64,000 nt of DNA, from NCBI RefSeq assembly GCF_019175285.1, contig NC_056527.1, forward strand, positions 111,424,389-111,488,388. The letters are read 5' to 3'. Both the position numbers and the translations under genes were made by a program. This document shows, piece by piece, positions 24,201 to 37,200 of the stretch; within the stretch, counting starts at the first letter, position 1; each line of letters begins with the position of its first letter. The notes beneath the pieces were generated by a model. That model was not told the DNA's origin. It made no database searches and worked only from the letters and a program-made list of their open reading frames with translations. Source of the stretch: Sceloporus undulatus. Its lineage: Eukaryota > Chordata > Lepidosauria > Squamata > Phrynosomatidae.

Positions 24201-27200
24201 ATCCCAATGCTTACCTAGTGTAATAATGTTAAAGTATTTTATCACTTTGACTATGGGTGCATCTGCAGTGCATAATTCATGTAGTTGGACACCATTTTAA
24301 GTGCTGTAGCTCCATCCTATGAAATCCTAGAATTTGTAGTTTTGCCAGGGATTTAGGCTTCTCTGCTTAAGAGTGCTGGGGCCTCACAAAACTACAAATC
24401 CCAGGATTCTGTAGGATGGAACCATAACAGTTAAAGTCAAACCCTATTATTTGTACAGTGCAGATGCACCCGATGATTCCTGCATAATAACAGGAAAGGG
24501 ATCATTGGAAATTGGTGAAAGGCAATTTTGAAATGTCACCTGAATCTGGATGTGAGATGTGATCAATGGGAAGGAAAGAAAGGAAGACACGAGGGAGGGA
24601 GTAGTGAGGGAAACCTGGGATATTTCAAGAAAGAGTTTAGATGCAAATGCATGAATATGCAGATAAAATCAAAAGAAAAAGAAACAGAATATCTCAATAC
24701 ATCCAGACACTTTTTTCTTTCTGGAATAAAAAGTCAGTAGGTATCCTAGAAATAGCTTCACCCTTGAACCTGCGTAAATATGTAAACAGACTTGATTCAC
24801 TTTCCTGAACCGCTGAACACTTGAGCAAATCTTGAGGGTATGTATTTTGTATCCTTAGGTGCCTTCATATCTGGTGTCCCCATCCAGCCCATCCTTATTC
24901 GATACCCAAACTCTCTGGTAAGTCTACAAAGAATTGGGCCATAGCTCAGCAGGAAATAATATGTTTAGTATGCAGAAGTTCCCAGGTTCAATCTAGTATC
25001 TCCTAGTGGGCCTGGGGAAAACCTGCCTCAAATCCTGGAGAATTGCTGCCAGTCAGGGATGGGCCATAAGCCAGACCCACAGGCTTGATGGGGCCTGCTT
25101 TTCCCTCCTTACTTTTATTTTCTTTTCGTGCCTCCTAATGCCCCCTTTGACCATTGTGTCTGAAATTGACAGGGCTGCCATCCTCACTAGATAAACACTG
25201 GTAAAATATAGCAGTTCTGCAGTTGACAACAAAAGCACCTTCCTTTTCTGCTTCCCTTTTGGAAGGAAAGGGGATGCTCTACCATGCCACTTTCTTATAC
25301 CAAAGAAAGCTGATAGTCCTGCTGTCACTGCAGTGGCAGTGAGACCCTCTGCATTGGCCACATTTCATCCATATGGCCCCCAGTGGAATGGGAAGCTCTA
25401 AGGTCACCACCACAACAAAGTTGCCCACCCCTGTCATAGACAATACTAAGCTAAATGGACCAGTGGCATAATTGAGCATACAGTATCCTCTGTTTTCCTG
25501 AAATGGGAAGAAGAGCCAACTGAAGGCATCATTCAGCATTTTCCTCTTCAACTCACTTTTGGACTTGCACTGTGGACTATATCTGTTCCATAAATATAAC
25601 AGAATTGCTCTTTCCTTTACAGGATTCAACAACCTGGGCATGGAGAGGACCTGGAGTGTGAGTTACTGGCAGTTGTGGGGGTGAGGTGGGTTGGGATGGA
25701 TTGGCAACAATGGCCTGTGTACATTTGTGTTTGGATATGCTCCTTCTGCAGACGGATGCAAATTTTGTCTGTAGGCAGTGTGTCATCCTCTGTTTTTTCC
25801 TTTCAGGTTAAAAGTCATCTGGTTAACCGCATCTCAGCCCTGCACCACTGTGGAAGTGGAGGTAAAACAACACACATTTGAATATTTCTCTCTCTCTCTC
25901 TTTTTTTTATCAATGCAGCACCTTTACTGAGCTACCCTGTCATACCTTCTGATTTTTACTGAGCTCTTTAAGTTTTAGAAGCTCTGGATTAACGAGCCAA
26001 AAAGTCTGATGTAAATTTCAGATTTCTGCTAGCCCCTTCCTCCACTTTATCAGGCCTGCCCAGTGCTGGTTCTTCCCCATTAGTCACAGTGAAGCAACTG
26101 CCTCAGGTGGCATATATTGGAGCAACAGCAGTAACTCAGCCTTTTTTTTATTGTACAGGAGAGAGCTAGCTGTCCCAAACCCTCAAAATAGTGGAGCTCA
26201 ACTCCCAAGATTCCTGCCCATCAGACATGCTTGCTGGTTGTTTTGGTATTTGGGATCCAAAATATTAGAGAACCAGTTTGAGAAGCACTGCTCTAAACTA
26301 GATTTATCTTGAAAATAAGCTGGCCTGCTAGCTATGGATGTGGTAGAAAACCCTAATCCTATTGCTAGTGATGGAATAAAATTTGGCTGCCACTTCAGTT
26401 GGCTTCTCTACAGGGACTGGACAGGTGCCATCTTGTATTTTACTTCATATGTCTTGGGCAAACCCTGCCTTTGGAGCAGCTTCTTAACCTTCCTCTTTGC
26501 TCCACACATGGGGGAATCTGTCAAGCATATGTCAGTCCTATAAAAAGCCAGTTTTCCTCTCAATTCCACTCTGAATTTTTCCTGCCATTTTCAGTTCCTT
26601 CCAGTTTACCATCCCAGTGCTGAAGAGGCTGTGAACCCAACATTATATGCCAACAACGTCCAGAAAGTGATGGCCAAGTAAGTGGAGAGGGATTTATAGG
26701 GTGAGGGTGGCACCATTTGGCAGGGGTGGGAAGGAGGCTTGGAAGTGGGCCAATGGGTATGAAACAGCAGCCAACCTGTGAGGAACACACTGATACATCT
26801 GAGCAGATGGTTCTAACAAGTAGTCCCACCCAAAATGGCCAGACCTCAGTCCCAGTCAGGACCAGACCTACCCCATCAAGCTGAGCAGCATCAGTGGTTA
26901 CCATTGTTGGGTTCTTGCTATGGCCATGCTAAGGTCCCAAGGCATTCCTTTTTGCAAATGTAGAGGATGTTGACGACTGACTAAATGGTGAACATGCTAG
27001 TTGTTCAGGCTCCATTGCAGATTATAGCCAAAACCTATTGCGAGCCAGCTTAATGCTACAATGAAATAATGGGGTGGGATTGTGAGGGAACTGAGGCATC
27101 CAGGTGTAGGGATGGCTGAGCTATTCCTGCACATCTTTCTGTGATCATGAACATTTACACAACCTGGGGGGATGGTTTCACATAAAGAGGGTTGGAGACT

Positions 27201-30200
27201 TCCTTTTGCAAGCCAGTAGAAAGTCCACCAGAACCAGAACTGGCTGGTTATACAAGAATAAAGCATCCACAGAATCTAGTCTCAGACCTCAAAGTTGCTG
27301 GATCAGTTACCTGACTAAAACACTAGGAACTAAGGGAATAATATTTTGGGGAAAACTGACCAGACTATTAGGGGGTGATAGCTGTGACATTGTTTTTTGT
27401 CACATGTTGTTTGGAGTTTTCTCTTCTGCCTTGGGTGAGACTCAGTTTGTTGCTGATGCCTGTTTGTCAACCTTTGCAACCAGGGCTCTGGGGATTCCGG
27501 CCACAGACTGTGAATTTGTGGGCAACCTTCCAGTCACCGTAGTGGGGCGCCTGAGGGTGGCTCTGGAACCACGCATCTGGGAACTGGGCAAGGTCCTCCG
27601 AAAGACTAGGTGAGACACCTTAATGATGTACGAAGAGCATGGTGGGAAGAGTGGGTTTTATCCCAAAATGCCTCCAAGTGCCCTCTACAGAAGTCCTCTT
27701 CTGGGTCTAAAATGTCCCAGGAGGGGACCCTAAGAACAGAGTAAAAATGCATCCAAAGCTCCCCTAGAGGATGTTTTGGGGCAAAAAAAAATTGGGGGGA
27801 GTGTGTGGTGGAAGGTGTGGCCTTCAAGGCCCTTGAAAGAGAGGAGCCAGAGGAAGCAAGCTATAAAAAGGCACTACAAAAAAGCATAATGATTTCCCAA
27901 AGAGAAATGTGAACCTCTTGCTCTTTTCCACCTTTGTGATTACCTCTTTTGCCAGATCCCTAACAGGAGGAACCAAATGTCAGCTGGACCCACTGCCTGC
28001 TGGCACATCAGGAAAACTCAAGCCAGCAGAGTTAGCTCAGTGGTTGAGTCTCACGTGCCCTGAGGCTGTTGAAGGACTCTGTACCTATTTCCAAAAGGTA
28101 AACTGAAATGAGAGAGGAAATGTGGACAGTTTGTATGTGACTTCAAGTTGCCTGTCAACTTATGGTGACCCTATAAATTACACAGGGGTTTCTTAAGTAA
28201 AGCCATTGCTTTCCTCTGAAAAGGTATTATTTGGCAGTTCCCTCCCTGCCCCAAATACTAACCTGGCCTGACTTCAGTTCCCATCGGGGTGTTTAGATCC
28301 CAAGGGCATGTGAAAGGATTAGGGCTACTCTTAAATATGGATAGTATCAAATTGCTGCAGAATCTTTCAGGGTTTACTGTAAAAAGGCTTTTAAAATATT
28401 TGAATTTTAAGTGTTCACCAATTGGCTAGACTTGCCCATATCACTGTTAACAATGTTCCCTGTTTGGCTATGATTGACCATGAGGCTGCTATAGTAATTA
28501 GTATGAAAATTTAAAATTGCTCTCTGATTTTTCTAGGATTCCCCTTTGGCTAGAATGGAAAACAATACTGCCATCACTCTGAATAGATTTTATTTGCCTT
28601 TAGTATTGTCTTCACAGAGTCAAATTTGCTCCCTAATATGCATTCAGTGCATGAGCACCGAATAATTGGGATAACTTGGAAGAGAAACAGATTTTTCAAA
28701 AATGGCCCTGAAATAGCAGCACTGGAAGAGAAAAATAGCTATGAACTGCTGAGTGGGGAGGTAGAATTAAAGGTTCCCTCTGCCATCACTACTTTTATGA
28801 TGAAATGCAAGCTAAAGGAATATCCAGCTCATTCTTAGATGGTGGTCTGATGTTAGTACTCATTTTTGTTGCATTTATTTCTAGGATTCTGAAGGCAACA
28901 TGGATTCCCGGGAAGTGGTCCTAGCACTGGAGGCACTGGAGGGAGAACATGACCCACAGGAATTGACACGTCATGCCTTTGAGGTATGTGTTTGGTTCTG
29001 ATGGGCAAGGGGAGTAGGCCTCCAGAATCTCAGACTAGGCAATCACTGACCTAACTTTGGCTGCCTTTGATTGAACATCTAAATGGTGGGGGGAGAGGTG
29101 TGAATTGCAGGGAAGATGGGATGGTGGGGGAATCTTATTCCAAATAAGGGGAACCTCATTTCATTCCACTTGCTGCTGCTCTCCTGTATTTCCCCTTCCT
29201 CCGGATGTTTTGCTCCTGGCAGTAAATAAACATCTTAAATTCTCTCCTGGAGAAAAACACCTGGGAAAGAAGAAGTGAGGGAAGCAGCAGAGGTAGCACC
29301 CATCCCCTTACTCCTGTAGATCAAACCACCACCACCCCATTCCAGTTTTTGAAAAGTTTAGCAAAAACCTGGGCCTCTCAACAAGTGTCTTTGTGGGCCA
29401 ATTTAAACTGTAGGGAGCAAACAGGCTGCTGTGAACATGTGTGTGTGTGTTGTGTGTGTGTGTAGCAGAGGAGGTGGCAAATCTCCTTAGACAAGTATGC
29501 TTTCCAGTGTATTGGATGAGGGAGAGACAAACCAAGAACCAGCCTTTCCCATAAGCTGATCGCTACTTTTTCACACTCATCCTCTGATTGTAAACAAGGC
29601 ATCTTTGCATTAAATTATGAGACCAGGAGAAACGATAAATATAGACACTGCCCAGAGAGCCTCTGGTAATAAAGCGAGGGGTGAGCTATGGAAGACAAAA
29701 CTGGGTGTGCCTGTCTGGGTGAGCTCTAGGATGACAAAGATGGAGCATGGATGCAAAGGAGCAAAGTCAAAGGTTTAAAGCAAATTGAGCTAGCATTTTT
29801 ACTGATTTGGGGCTGTTGGGTAACAGTGGGGAGGTGGTAATTCTGCAGAGTTCTCTAGCCTTGGGTTTAAATTTTGTATTTCTCATGCATACATTTGCCT
29901 CCAGTTATTTTCAGAGAATGCTGGGACAGGGGACTGCCGCCTGCTCCAGGATGGGTTCTGCACCATTTTGCGCCTCTTGCTGGGCACGCCAGCTGCAGAT
30001 GGGGCTGCACTCTATAGCCAGCTGTGTGCTGAGGAATGCAGCCAGGATGGATTGATCCTTGGTAAGAACTGTCATAAACAGGGGCATGGGCAAGCGACAA
30101 GTAGTCTGTGGTGGGTCATGGCAAGTATACTACTCTATTATTATCATTATTAGACTGAAATATGATATAACCTTAGGATTTAAGGTGGGATGTTTCTCTT

Positions 30201-31789
30201 TCCTTTCTGCAGATCAGCAAAAATTTATTAATGAAATAATGGAAAAGAGGTTCAGATAGCTATCAAGACAAGATGTGCTGTGTGTAAAAATGAGATTGGG
30301 GAGGTGGAGGTATAGAAAAGAAGGAACAACAGGCACAAGGGGATGGGATGTTAATACATTTTTATATATCTGTGAAAAACAGATGCAAGTCACCTTTAGA
30401 GTATTATTATGAGGATAGCAAAGTGGGACATAAATCCAGTAATGAATTGGGATTAAGCAACCTTGTGCCATCCTCATACTTTGGAATACAACTATCATAA
30501 TCCTTATCCAATGGCAATGCTGACTGTAGTGAGATGGCAGCTGAGATCTACAGCATCTAGAGCATGGTTTCTCAACCAGGATTCCCTAGAACCCTTGGGT
30601 TCCTTGAGAGGTTGCTAGGAGTTCTGTAAGAGATTGTGATTTTTAAAAAGAATTAAACATTTTTTGCATGATAAAATAATTGTTATGCAGAGATTCCCCA
30701 AGACCCCATTTTTTATACAGAGGTTCCCTGAGATCTATAATTTTTATGCATGGGTTCCCTCAGACTTGAAAATTATTTCAAAGGTTCTTCTAGGGCAAAA
30801 GGCTTGAGAAAGGTTGATAGTGGGGAAAGGAAAGAGGAAGCATGGAACAGGGGTTGGGATATCTTGTTGAAGAAACTTAAGGAGAACATGGAGTACAAAG
30901 AAGTTAATAACGTAATTGAATCCCACATAAGGAATGTTATGTATTAAATATAAACAATGTACAAATTATCAACCTTTCAAGCCATATGGGAGGGGGGAGG
31001 GGAGTGGGGGGGGGAAGAGAAAGGTTGATCAAGATGGTGCCAAATTGCCCTATTTCCCTACTCGTACTCTCCGCTCTGGTAGCCAAAGTCTCCTCTCTCA
31101 ACCCAGGATCTTCTCTGCCCCGTCCTGGATCCGTCCCTTCTCTCTTGCTGCCCCTCATTCCTGGAACCTTCTTCCTCTGCATGCACGGCTCATCACTTCC
31201 CTAACCAGCTTTAAGGCTGAGCTGAAAACCATATTGTTTAGGGAAGCGTTCTCAGGGAATTTGTGATTGTCATCTGGCTGTCTGACAATATTTGATGTGA
31301 TGTGATTTGTTTTTATATTTGATGTTTTTGTTTTTTTCTTTTCTATATGGTAATTTTATCTATTCCTCTTTTTAATTGTTACTATCTTAGAGTGTACGCC
31401 TTGGGCAGGCTTTTATATACTCTTTAAGTTTACTGACTTTGTACAGTGCTGTGTATAATTACAGCGCTTTAGAAATAAAGTTTAATAATAATAATAAAAT
31501 AATAATATGCCAATAGTTACCCCTGCTACAGAAGAGATTATATGCTGTGATGTTCAGGGCTACTGTCCTGTTTTAGTACAGTATTCATCATCACCCCTCA
31601 TCATTTCATATCTGTTTTTTCTTTTCCCCAGATGAGTTCCAGGATTTCTCTCTCCGTCACCCTGACTATGCCCGCCTGTTCAGCACGTACCTGCGACCCC
31701 CTGCGGCCTGCACGCTACCCAAGCCTGGCCTCCCGCCTACCTGTGCTAATGGCTCTCCTGCTGCCCTCCTCAAGAACAAAGCTGACTGA
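21249..31789 (+). CDS. LPCAT4: LPCAT4, lysophospholipid acyltransferase 4 (first exon not found)
   Basis: Thirteen coding exons joined in frame: 21249-21391, 21508-21728, 22976-23088, 23201-23261, 24859-24917, 25623-25657, 25807-25861, 26595-26677, 27484-27609, 27956-28097, 28885-28983, 29905-30061, 31632-31789. All introns are GT-AG and all phases agree, giving 483 residues and a TGA stop at 31787-31789. The family transfers acyl groups from acyl-CoA to lysophosphatidylethanolamine and lysophosphatidylcholine at the ER. A hydrophobic segment opens the visible protein ([20 protein letters not shown]). The acyltransferase motif HX4D is present as HSTFFD at visible residues 91-96, followed by [11 protein letters not shown] (motif III) and a [13 protein letters not shown] segment (motif IV). 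The C-terminal half is the less conserved regulatory part and ends KNKAD, close to the lysine-rich end of the mammalian protein. Human LPCAT4 is 524 residues, so about 38 N-terminal residues are missing here. The first exon either lies left of the window or escaped me. Identity is very secure from residue-level similarity and from NUTM1 being next door. Confidence 0.96.
22858..22909. repeat. Poly-A then (AAAAG)n in an LPCAT4 intron
   Basis: About 17 A residues, then AAAAG and AAAG units. Confidence 0.9.
24255..24471. mobile_element. Foldback MITE with GGGTGCATCTGCA ends (LPCAT4 intron)
   Basis: GGGTGCATCTGCAGTGC is mirrored by GTGCAGATGCACCC. The inner arms carry GAATTTGTAGTTTTG and CAAAACTACAAATCCC. 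Confidence 0.9.
26155..26298. mobile_element. Short palindromic hAT-like MITE remnant (LPCAT4 intron)
   Basis: TGGAGCTCAACTCCCAAGAT, GCCCATCAGACATGCTTGCT and TTGAGAAGCACTGCTCTAAA resemble the common palindromic repeats with ACTCCCA arms; eroded. Confidence 0.4.
28128..28222 (-). repeat. SINE 3' portion, antisense, truncated (LPCAT4 intron)
   Basis: GTGACTTCAAGTTGCCTGTC and AACTTATGGTGACCCTATAA match the shared SINE tail, reversed. Confidence 0.65.
29437..29463. repeat. (TG)n microsatellite (LPCAT4 intron)
   Basis: TG run interrupted by one TTG. Confidence 0.9.
30995..31500 (+). mobile_element. L2-clade LINE, ORF2 C terminus and 3' end (LPCAT4 last intron)
   Basis: The + frame reads [20 protein letters not shown], then [20 protein letters not shown] and [14 protein letters not shown], the terminal part of L2 ORF2. 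The 3' end ACAGCGCTTTAGAAATAAAG followed by (TAA)n is a typical L2 tail. Confidence 0.88.
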
Positions 31790-32224
31790 AACTTTAAAAA
31801 CTCTTTAGCCATGTGTATAAACACAGAAGACACACACACACACAAACACACACAGAGCCATGCCACACACTTGGCCACGCAAGATCCAGCCCCTCCTGCT
31901 TGCTTGTTCGCTCCCAGCTGCCATGGTGGTTAGGCAGAGGGGGGCAGAGACACCCCCATCTCAGGGCAACCATAACTGGGGAATCACAGCCGCAAGTTCG
32001 TTAGGGGATTGGGGCTTCTCTCTAGTTTCCTTTGGAAAGTTTATTTTTGTTATAGTTTAATTATATCACTTATTTTATGTTGTTTGTGTTTTTATTTTGA
32101 CAAGGGGACGAAAAGATGGAAGGATGAGATACCTGAGGCTTTTTGTTTTGTTTTCTGTTTTGTAAAATATATATAAAAAGTGCTATTTTATATATTAAAT
32201 AAATATCTATATATCTATAATTAT
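31790..32224 (+). other. LPCAT4: LPCAT4 3' UTR with polyadenylation signal
   Basis: Sequence after the stop codon contains a CA repeat (31831-31856). It becomes AT-rich and carries a canonical AATAAA at 32198-32203. A genomic A tract (about 32225-32237) lies roughly 20 bases later, so cleavage is expected near 32220. The exact end is inferred. Confidence 0.75.
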
Positions 32225-32237
32225 AAAAAAAAAAAAA

Positions 32238-33081
32238 GACATGTATGAAGTTTTAAAAGAGAGGCGGTTCCTGGTATGGTTTTTGCATTGCTTTGCATCT
32301 GAAAGGACTTCCTGGAAAAGAGCCATAAGATGGAGGATATGGCTCAGACCTCAAGGCTCCATCTCAAATGCGTTTGGCTCATACATCTTGTGCAACAAGG
32401 CTGCCTTCTCAGCTTAGTTATTAGACAAAGAAGATCTCTTTAGGGTGTGGAAGGGAAACACAAAAAGTTGCCGTGTATTCTCACCCCTTTCATAGTCTTG
32501 CTCCTACTGCAGATTCTGGAGTTGCTCAGGATCCAAAGGTATCCGTACCTGCACTACTGAACTTCAACCTTTCTTTTTTATTTCACACCATCCTAAAACT
32601 TCTTCTATTAACTTGTATCAGCAGTGAGCAATTGTACAAGTGTTGCAGGCCACTTTTTGCCACTATTCTCTCCATCCCCCAAGTTGCACCAGTGTGTTTG
32701 AGTGCATCAGAAATGATGCCACTTTTGGCCACCATTTTTAACCATTCTGGCATACTGGGGTGACCTAAACAGCTGCATTTGTGGGCAGTGTGCTGGCATT
32801 TTGGCTGATTTAGGGGTGTTGGATGTCACCAGGAGACTACAAAAGAGATTTGAGGGACACACACAGCTCATGGACTACACTTTTTGCACTCATCTTACAT
32901 AGAACTAAAGACCTTAGATTGGAGTGCTTGTTATCAATCCTGCACTAGAGTGCTTCATTACTATACAACTGGAGCTGGGAAAAGTAGATTTTTCCAAAGA
33001 GTGAGAAAATGCTAAAGCATCATGTTTTCTTTCTTCTTGAAACCTTCCAATACCATCTAAGCCAGAGATTTAATTTTTTTA
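32238..33081. other. LPCAT4-NUTM1 intergenic, no feature seen
   Basis: Unique-looking sequence downstream of the LPCAT4 poly(A) site; no coding signature. Confidence 0.5.
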
Positions 33082-33325
33082 ACCTTGTAGCCTGAGTACC
33101 CCAAAGACACCCGATTCTGCCTGTTCTTCAAAGCTAAGCACAGTCAACCCTGATTAGTACTTGGATGGGAGACCACCAATCAATATCTGGTGCTGCAGGC
33201 TATATTTCAGAGGAAGGGCCTGGCAAAGCCACCTCTTGAATATTCCTAAGAAAAGCCTGTGAAATTCATGGGGTTGCCAAAAGTCAACAGGTAACCTGAA
33301 GGCGCATACACACACAGCACATATT
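33082..33325 (+). repeat. 5S-rRNA-derived SINE
   Basis: AAAGCTAAGCACAGTCAACC and TTAGTACTTGGATGGGAGAC, then GGTGCTGCAGGCTA, is clearly the 3' two-thirds of a 5S rRNA gene, including its internal promoter region. The downstream body and tail (GGGGTTGCCAAAAGTCAACA, then GCATACACACACA) resemble the 3' tail of the tRNA-derived SINEs here. Confidence 0.85.
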
Positions 33326-34211
33326 CTCCTTTTCAATCTTTATATGTATCTCTAGGATACTATAAGCCAGCCTGGGCTTCTGAATTAGATCTGGATATGC
33401 TGGGAGAGCCCTGGGTCAGGAGATAACCAAGTATTTCTGATCTCCAATTGTTTTATAATAGCAATAACAAAATGATTCTTTCCCCTCCCATGATTATGTT
33501 TTTCCACCCTTGGGGTCCTGCTGGTAGATCTAAAAGCTTCTGCAAAAGGTAAATTCTGCAGTCCTATACTCTGGAAACTTTTGCTAAAAGCTATTAGGAA
33601 CTTAAGTAGATCCACAGCCTTCATCCTCCACTCTAACTTTCCTTTTAATCTTGTTACTTGAATGACACCCTACATATTCCATAATCTTGGAAATAGCTTG
33701 CTTAGGATAGAATTATGTTTTTACTTAGTTATTAAAACTATAATTCTCTTGATTTAGAAATTTGTATAATGTGGCATACCTATGAGGAATCCCTCAAATT
33801 TGACAGAAATTATCCTGATCTTTGGGTGAGCTCTTCACACTTCCAAAACCTCTCAGCAGGTGAACACCTAGGTTCAGAATTAAGAGAAATAGTAACAGGA
33901 TTTCCACTGTGCTATAAGGGAAGACAGTGAGTCTCCAAAGCTAGGTTTATAGAGTTGAACAAGCTTGATCTGACATGCCCATTTTACTAATAAATGTCAA
34001 CAATTGGGGCTCTCCTATTCCACAGGAGGTCTGCCTCCAAAGACTATTTGATCACATTTTTTTCCCTTTTCCTCTGTAATGTTTTGTGGTCCACTCCAAG
34101 GGTGGGGCTTTGAAATCACAGAGTAATGAAGATGACAGTGCTGGAATTGAAACTTAAATACTTTACCAGAGTTTCAAAGAGTCAGTCTCCTTTAAAAAAA
34201 AAAAAGCTATG
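33326..34211. other. NUTM1 3' UTR and intergenic sequence
   Basis: No convincing minus-strand AATAAA was found close to the NUTM1 stop. A minus-strand ATTAAA (TTTAAT at about 33653) is a possible but distant signal. Confidence 0.4.
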
Positions 34212-37200
34212 TTACTGATTGCGAAGTCGTTTGCTCCTCCGAGTACCTGAGCTGTTGCTCTTTCTCTTGTGGCTACGACGAACAGCTGGATTGGCTTCCA
34301 TATTTTTGCTTGTTAGAGTAGTGGACCTGTGGGACATCTGCCGCCGAGTGGAATGTCTTGTCTTGGCACCTTGTTTCCCAGTATCTGTGGGTGAGGAAGG
34401 AAGGGAGTTCCCTTGCTCCACTGGAAGAGGATCATGGCTAATAGGGGTTGAGAGGTTGAGCTTAGAAGCAAGCATGGAGGAGAAACTGGACAGCTCTTCA
34501 TCCTCATCTTCCTCTTCTCCTTTAGTACTATATTTCAGGGCATCTTTCAGTATTGTTCCATGGAGCTCTGGCAGTGTGATGTTTGCCAACATGACTTTCT
34601 CAAGTAAGCCTCCCCCTTCCACCTTATTTATGTTATTTGTGTTGCTCTCTAAACTGGAGGATTTGGAAGAAACATTAGATTCGTATCTCTGGGTAGGTTC
34701 ATCATTATTATTGCTGCTGCTATCTTGGAGAATGTGTTGTGGTGGTAATGTTGGGACTGTTTTGCCAGGACTGATGGATATAGGGGCATGATCTCCATCA
34801 GGACCACAGCTGTCTCCTTCAGTTTGGTCTGAGATGACAAAGCTTAAAGGATTTGGATTTGAAGGGTTCAGAGTGTGTTTTGTCACCTGCTTCTCATCTA
34901 AGCAGTTTTCTACCAAAGGGGTGATCTTGCACTGCTCTGTGAGTGACTTCTGGCCTCGCTCAGGTCCCTTCTGGGTCCTCAAAGGTGGAGGCGTAAACAC
35001 TGAAAAGGTGAAACATGGGAGATGCTCAGAGTCTGTGCCTGATATTTGATCTTCAAACGTCTCTATCCCACCAGAATCAGCTGAGGTCAACAGTTGTTCA
35101 CTTCCTCTAATGAGTTCAGCATGTGACTTTAAATCAACTTCCTGAACAGTTTCCAATATAGATGGGGCATCTGACTGTTGACCACCTTGTTTAATGGAAG
35201 CTGATTGATTCTGTAATGGTACCTTAGCTGCAGACAACTTTGAATTTTGGGCAGGGCTGTTATCCTTCATGTTTATGGAATTTATCTGTTTCCAGCCAAC
35301 CTCTGGCTTCTTCTGAGACTGGACCTTTGCTTTTGGTCTATCAAGTTCAGTTTTAGGGCCAGCAGAAAGTAATGTTAGATTGTCTTGCTTTGTCAAACTT
35401 TGGCAACATGTATCAATAATCCCAGAATGAGTTGCAGCTACAGTAGAGGTAGATTTTGGCCCTTTCCAAATAACCTGCAATTGGCATTGTTCTTTCACTA
35501 CCTCTCCTTGGCAGCCATCTTGCTTTTCACATGCATGATGAATGCGTTCTTGACTACTTTGTTTCATATGGTTGTCCCGATGAGGTTTTATCCCCCTGTT
35601 CTTACATCGAAGCTCTTTTTTATTTGAAGTATCATCAGATTCTGCCTTTTGAACTTGGGATTGATCTATGACCTTTGCTGCATTGTCAACATTCAATTCT
35701 TTCTGTCTGTTTAGAGTCAACTTCAGAGCATTTCCTCCTGCTGTGTGATCCCCAAATAATATTTCGGTCATGTCTTGATTATCATGGTCCATCTCTTTTG
35801 ATCCATTATCTGTTATGTCCCAGAAAGCCTGAGGTTTGTTTAGACCTTGTTGGGTACCATACTGTTTTGCATGTTTATTGTTGGCTGACTCTATATTATT
35901 CCAAACCAGCTGATCTCCATTATGAAATTGTACTGTGACAACTTGACTGCTATGCTCTGCCATCTTTGGAATCTCTACTTGCCCCTTAACCTTGACTTCT
36001 TGGCTGCCTTCTTGCTTTGAATATTGTGGGGTACAGGCCCTTGAAATTCCTTCCTCTGCCTTGTTGCCTCGTTGTTTTCCAGTAAAGATGCTGTTCCCTG
36101 TTATGTTTGGAGCAGCTTTTGACTTGACCCTTTGGACTTGAGGTGAGATTCTGATGCTTTGATCTCTAACTTGGTCCTGTCCTAATAAATGCTGGGTTTC
36201 CCCTTCATCTGTAGCCTTCAAAGAGGGTAAAGGATTTCCTTCCTGAGACTCATAATTGCCATATTTATGAAGAGATGATCTTGCTGCAGTTCTGAAACCC
36301 TTTGACAGAAAATCTCTATTTCCTAATCGGTGCGAATGAGATACCAGTGGAGAAATAACTATGGGTACAGGCAATTCTGTCTGACTGATTCTAACACCCT
36401 CGTTTCCAGAAGGCCTCTTCATGGTTCGGCATGAAGCATCTTCTCCTTTGTCATTGCTGCTGACCTCATCCTCTTCCTCAGACTGTGATGGAGTAGAGTC
36501 AGAATGAGAAATAGGGTACACTGAGGGCTCCCTTTCTTCTTCAGTCAGTGCCAGGAGCCTCTTCTCAGTGAGCTGAAAACAGAAAGGAAAAGAGGGGCTT
36601 ATATGCATGACTTCCAGAATGCAATGGAACAAGCTTTACTATGATTGTTCATCTTCCAGCATGTGCAAGATCTGACCTTTTGCAGTTCACTTCTGATTTC
36701 ATGTTAAGAGCATTTGCAAGAACAGGGCAGAAGTGGAATCCTGTGCATAGCAGGGAATGTACAACAGCCCCATGTCATTTAGTCATCACTTCCTCTGAAT
36801 ATATCCATTTAGGTGACAACCAACATCAGGCAAACAAGGCCAGTGCTACTGAGACAGTGGGTTTAGGGGAAATATTTCCATCTTCAGTAAGCCAAATAAA
36901 ATGGTGGCTTCCAAATGGGACCAGAAAATGAAGATCATTTGCAGTATTGCTCTGCCTCTTCTTGATATCTCTCAAACCCATATCCCTCCCGATATGCATT
37001 GCTTGACACTGGGCTCCTTGGGTAGCAATCACAATGGCCAAGACCACAATTCCAATGGCCATCACAGTCTAAACTGGCCACATGAGTAGGCCACAATAAT
37101 GACACTGAAATTATCCCCACCTTACCCCCAAACCACAGATCTTATGTTCTTATGTTTTACCTGGTTGGGTGTTAAGTTTAGCTCCTCTTCCAATTCCTCC

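Noticed and set aside
33082-33205. A functional 5S rRNA gene
   Set aside because: It is missing the 5' third, has many substitutions, and is fused to a SINE body and tail.
34219-34791. 190-codon plus-strand ORF
   Set aside because: It is antisense to the NUTM1 last exon; its Ser and Leu runs are reversed acidic and serine codons of NUTM1.
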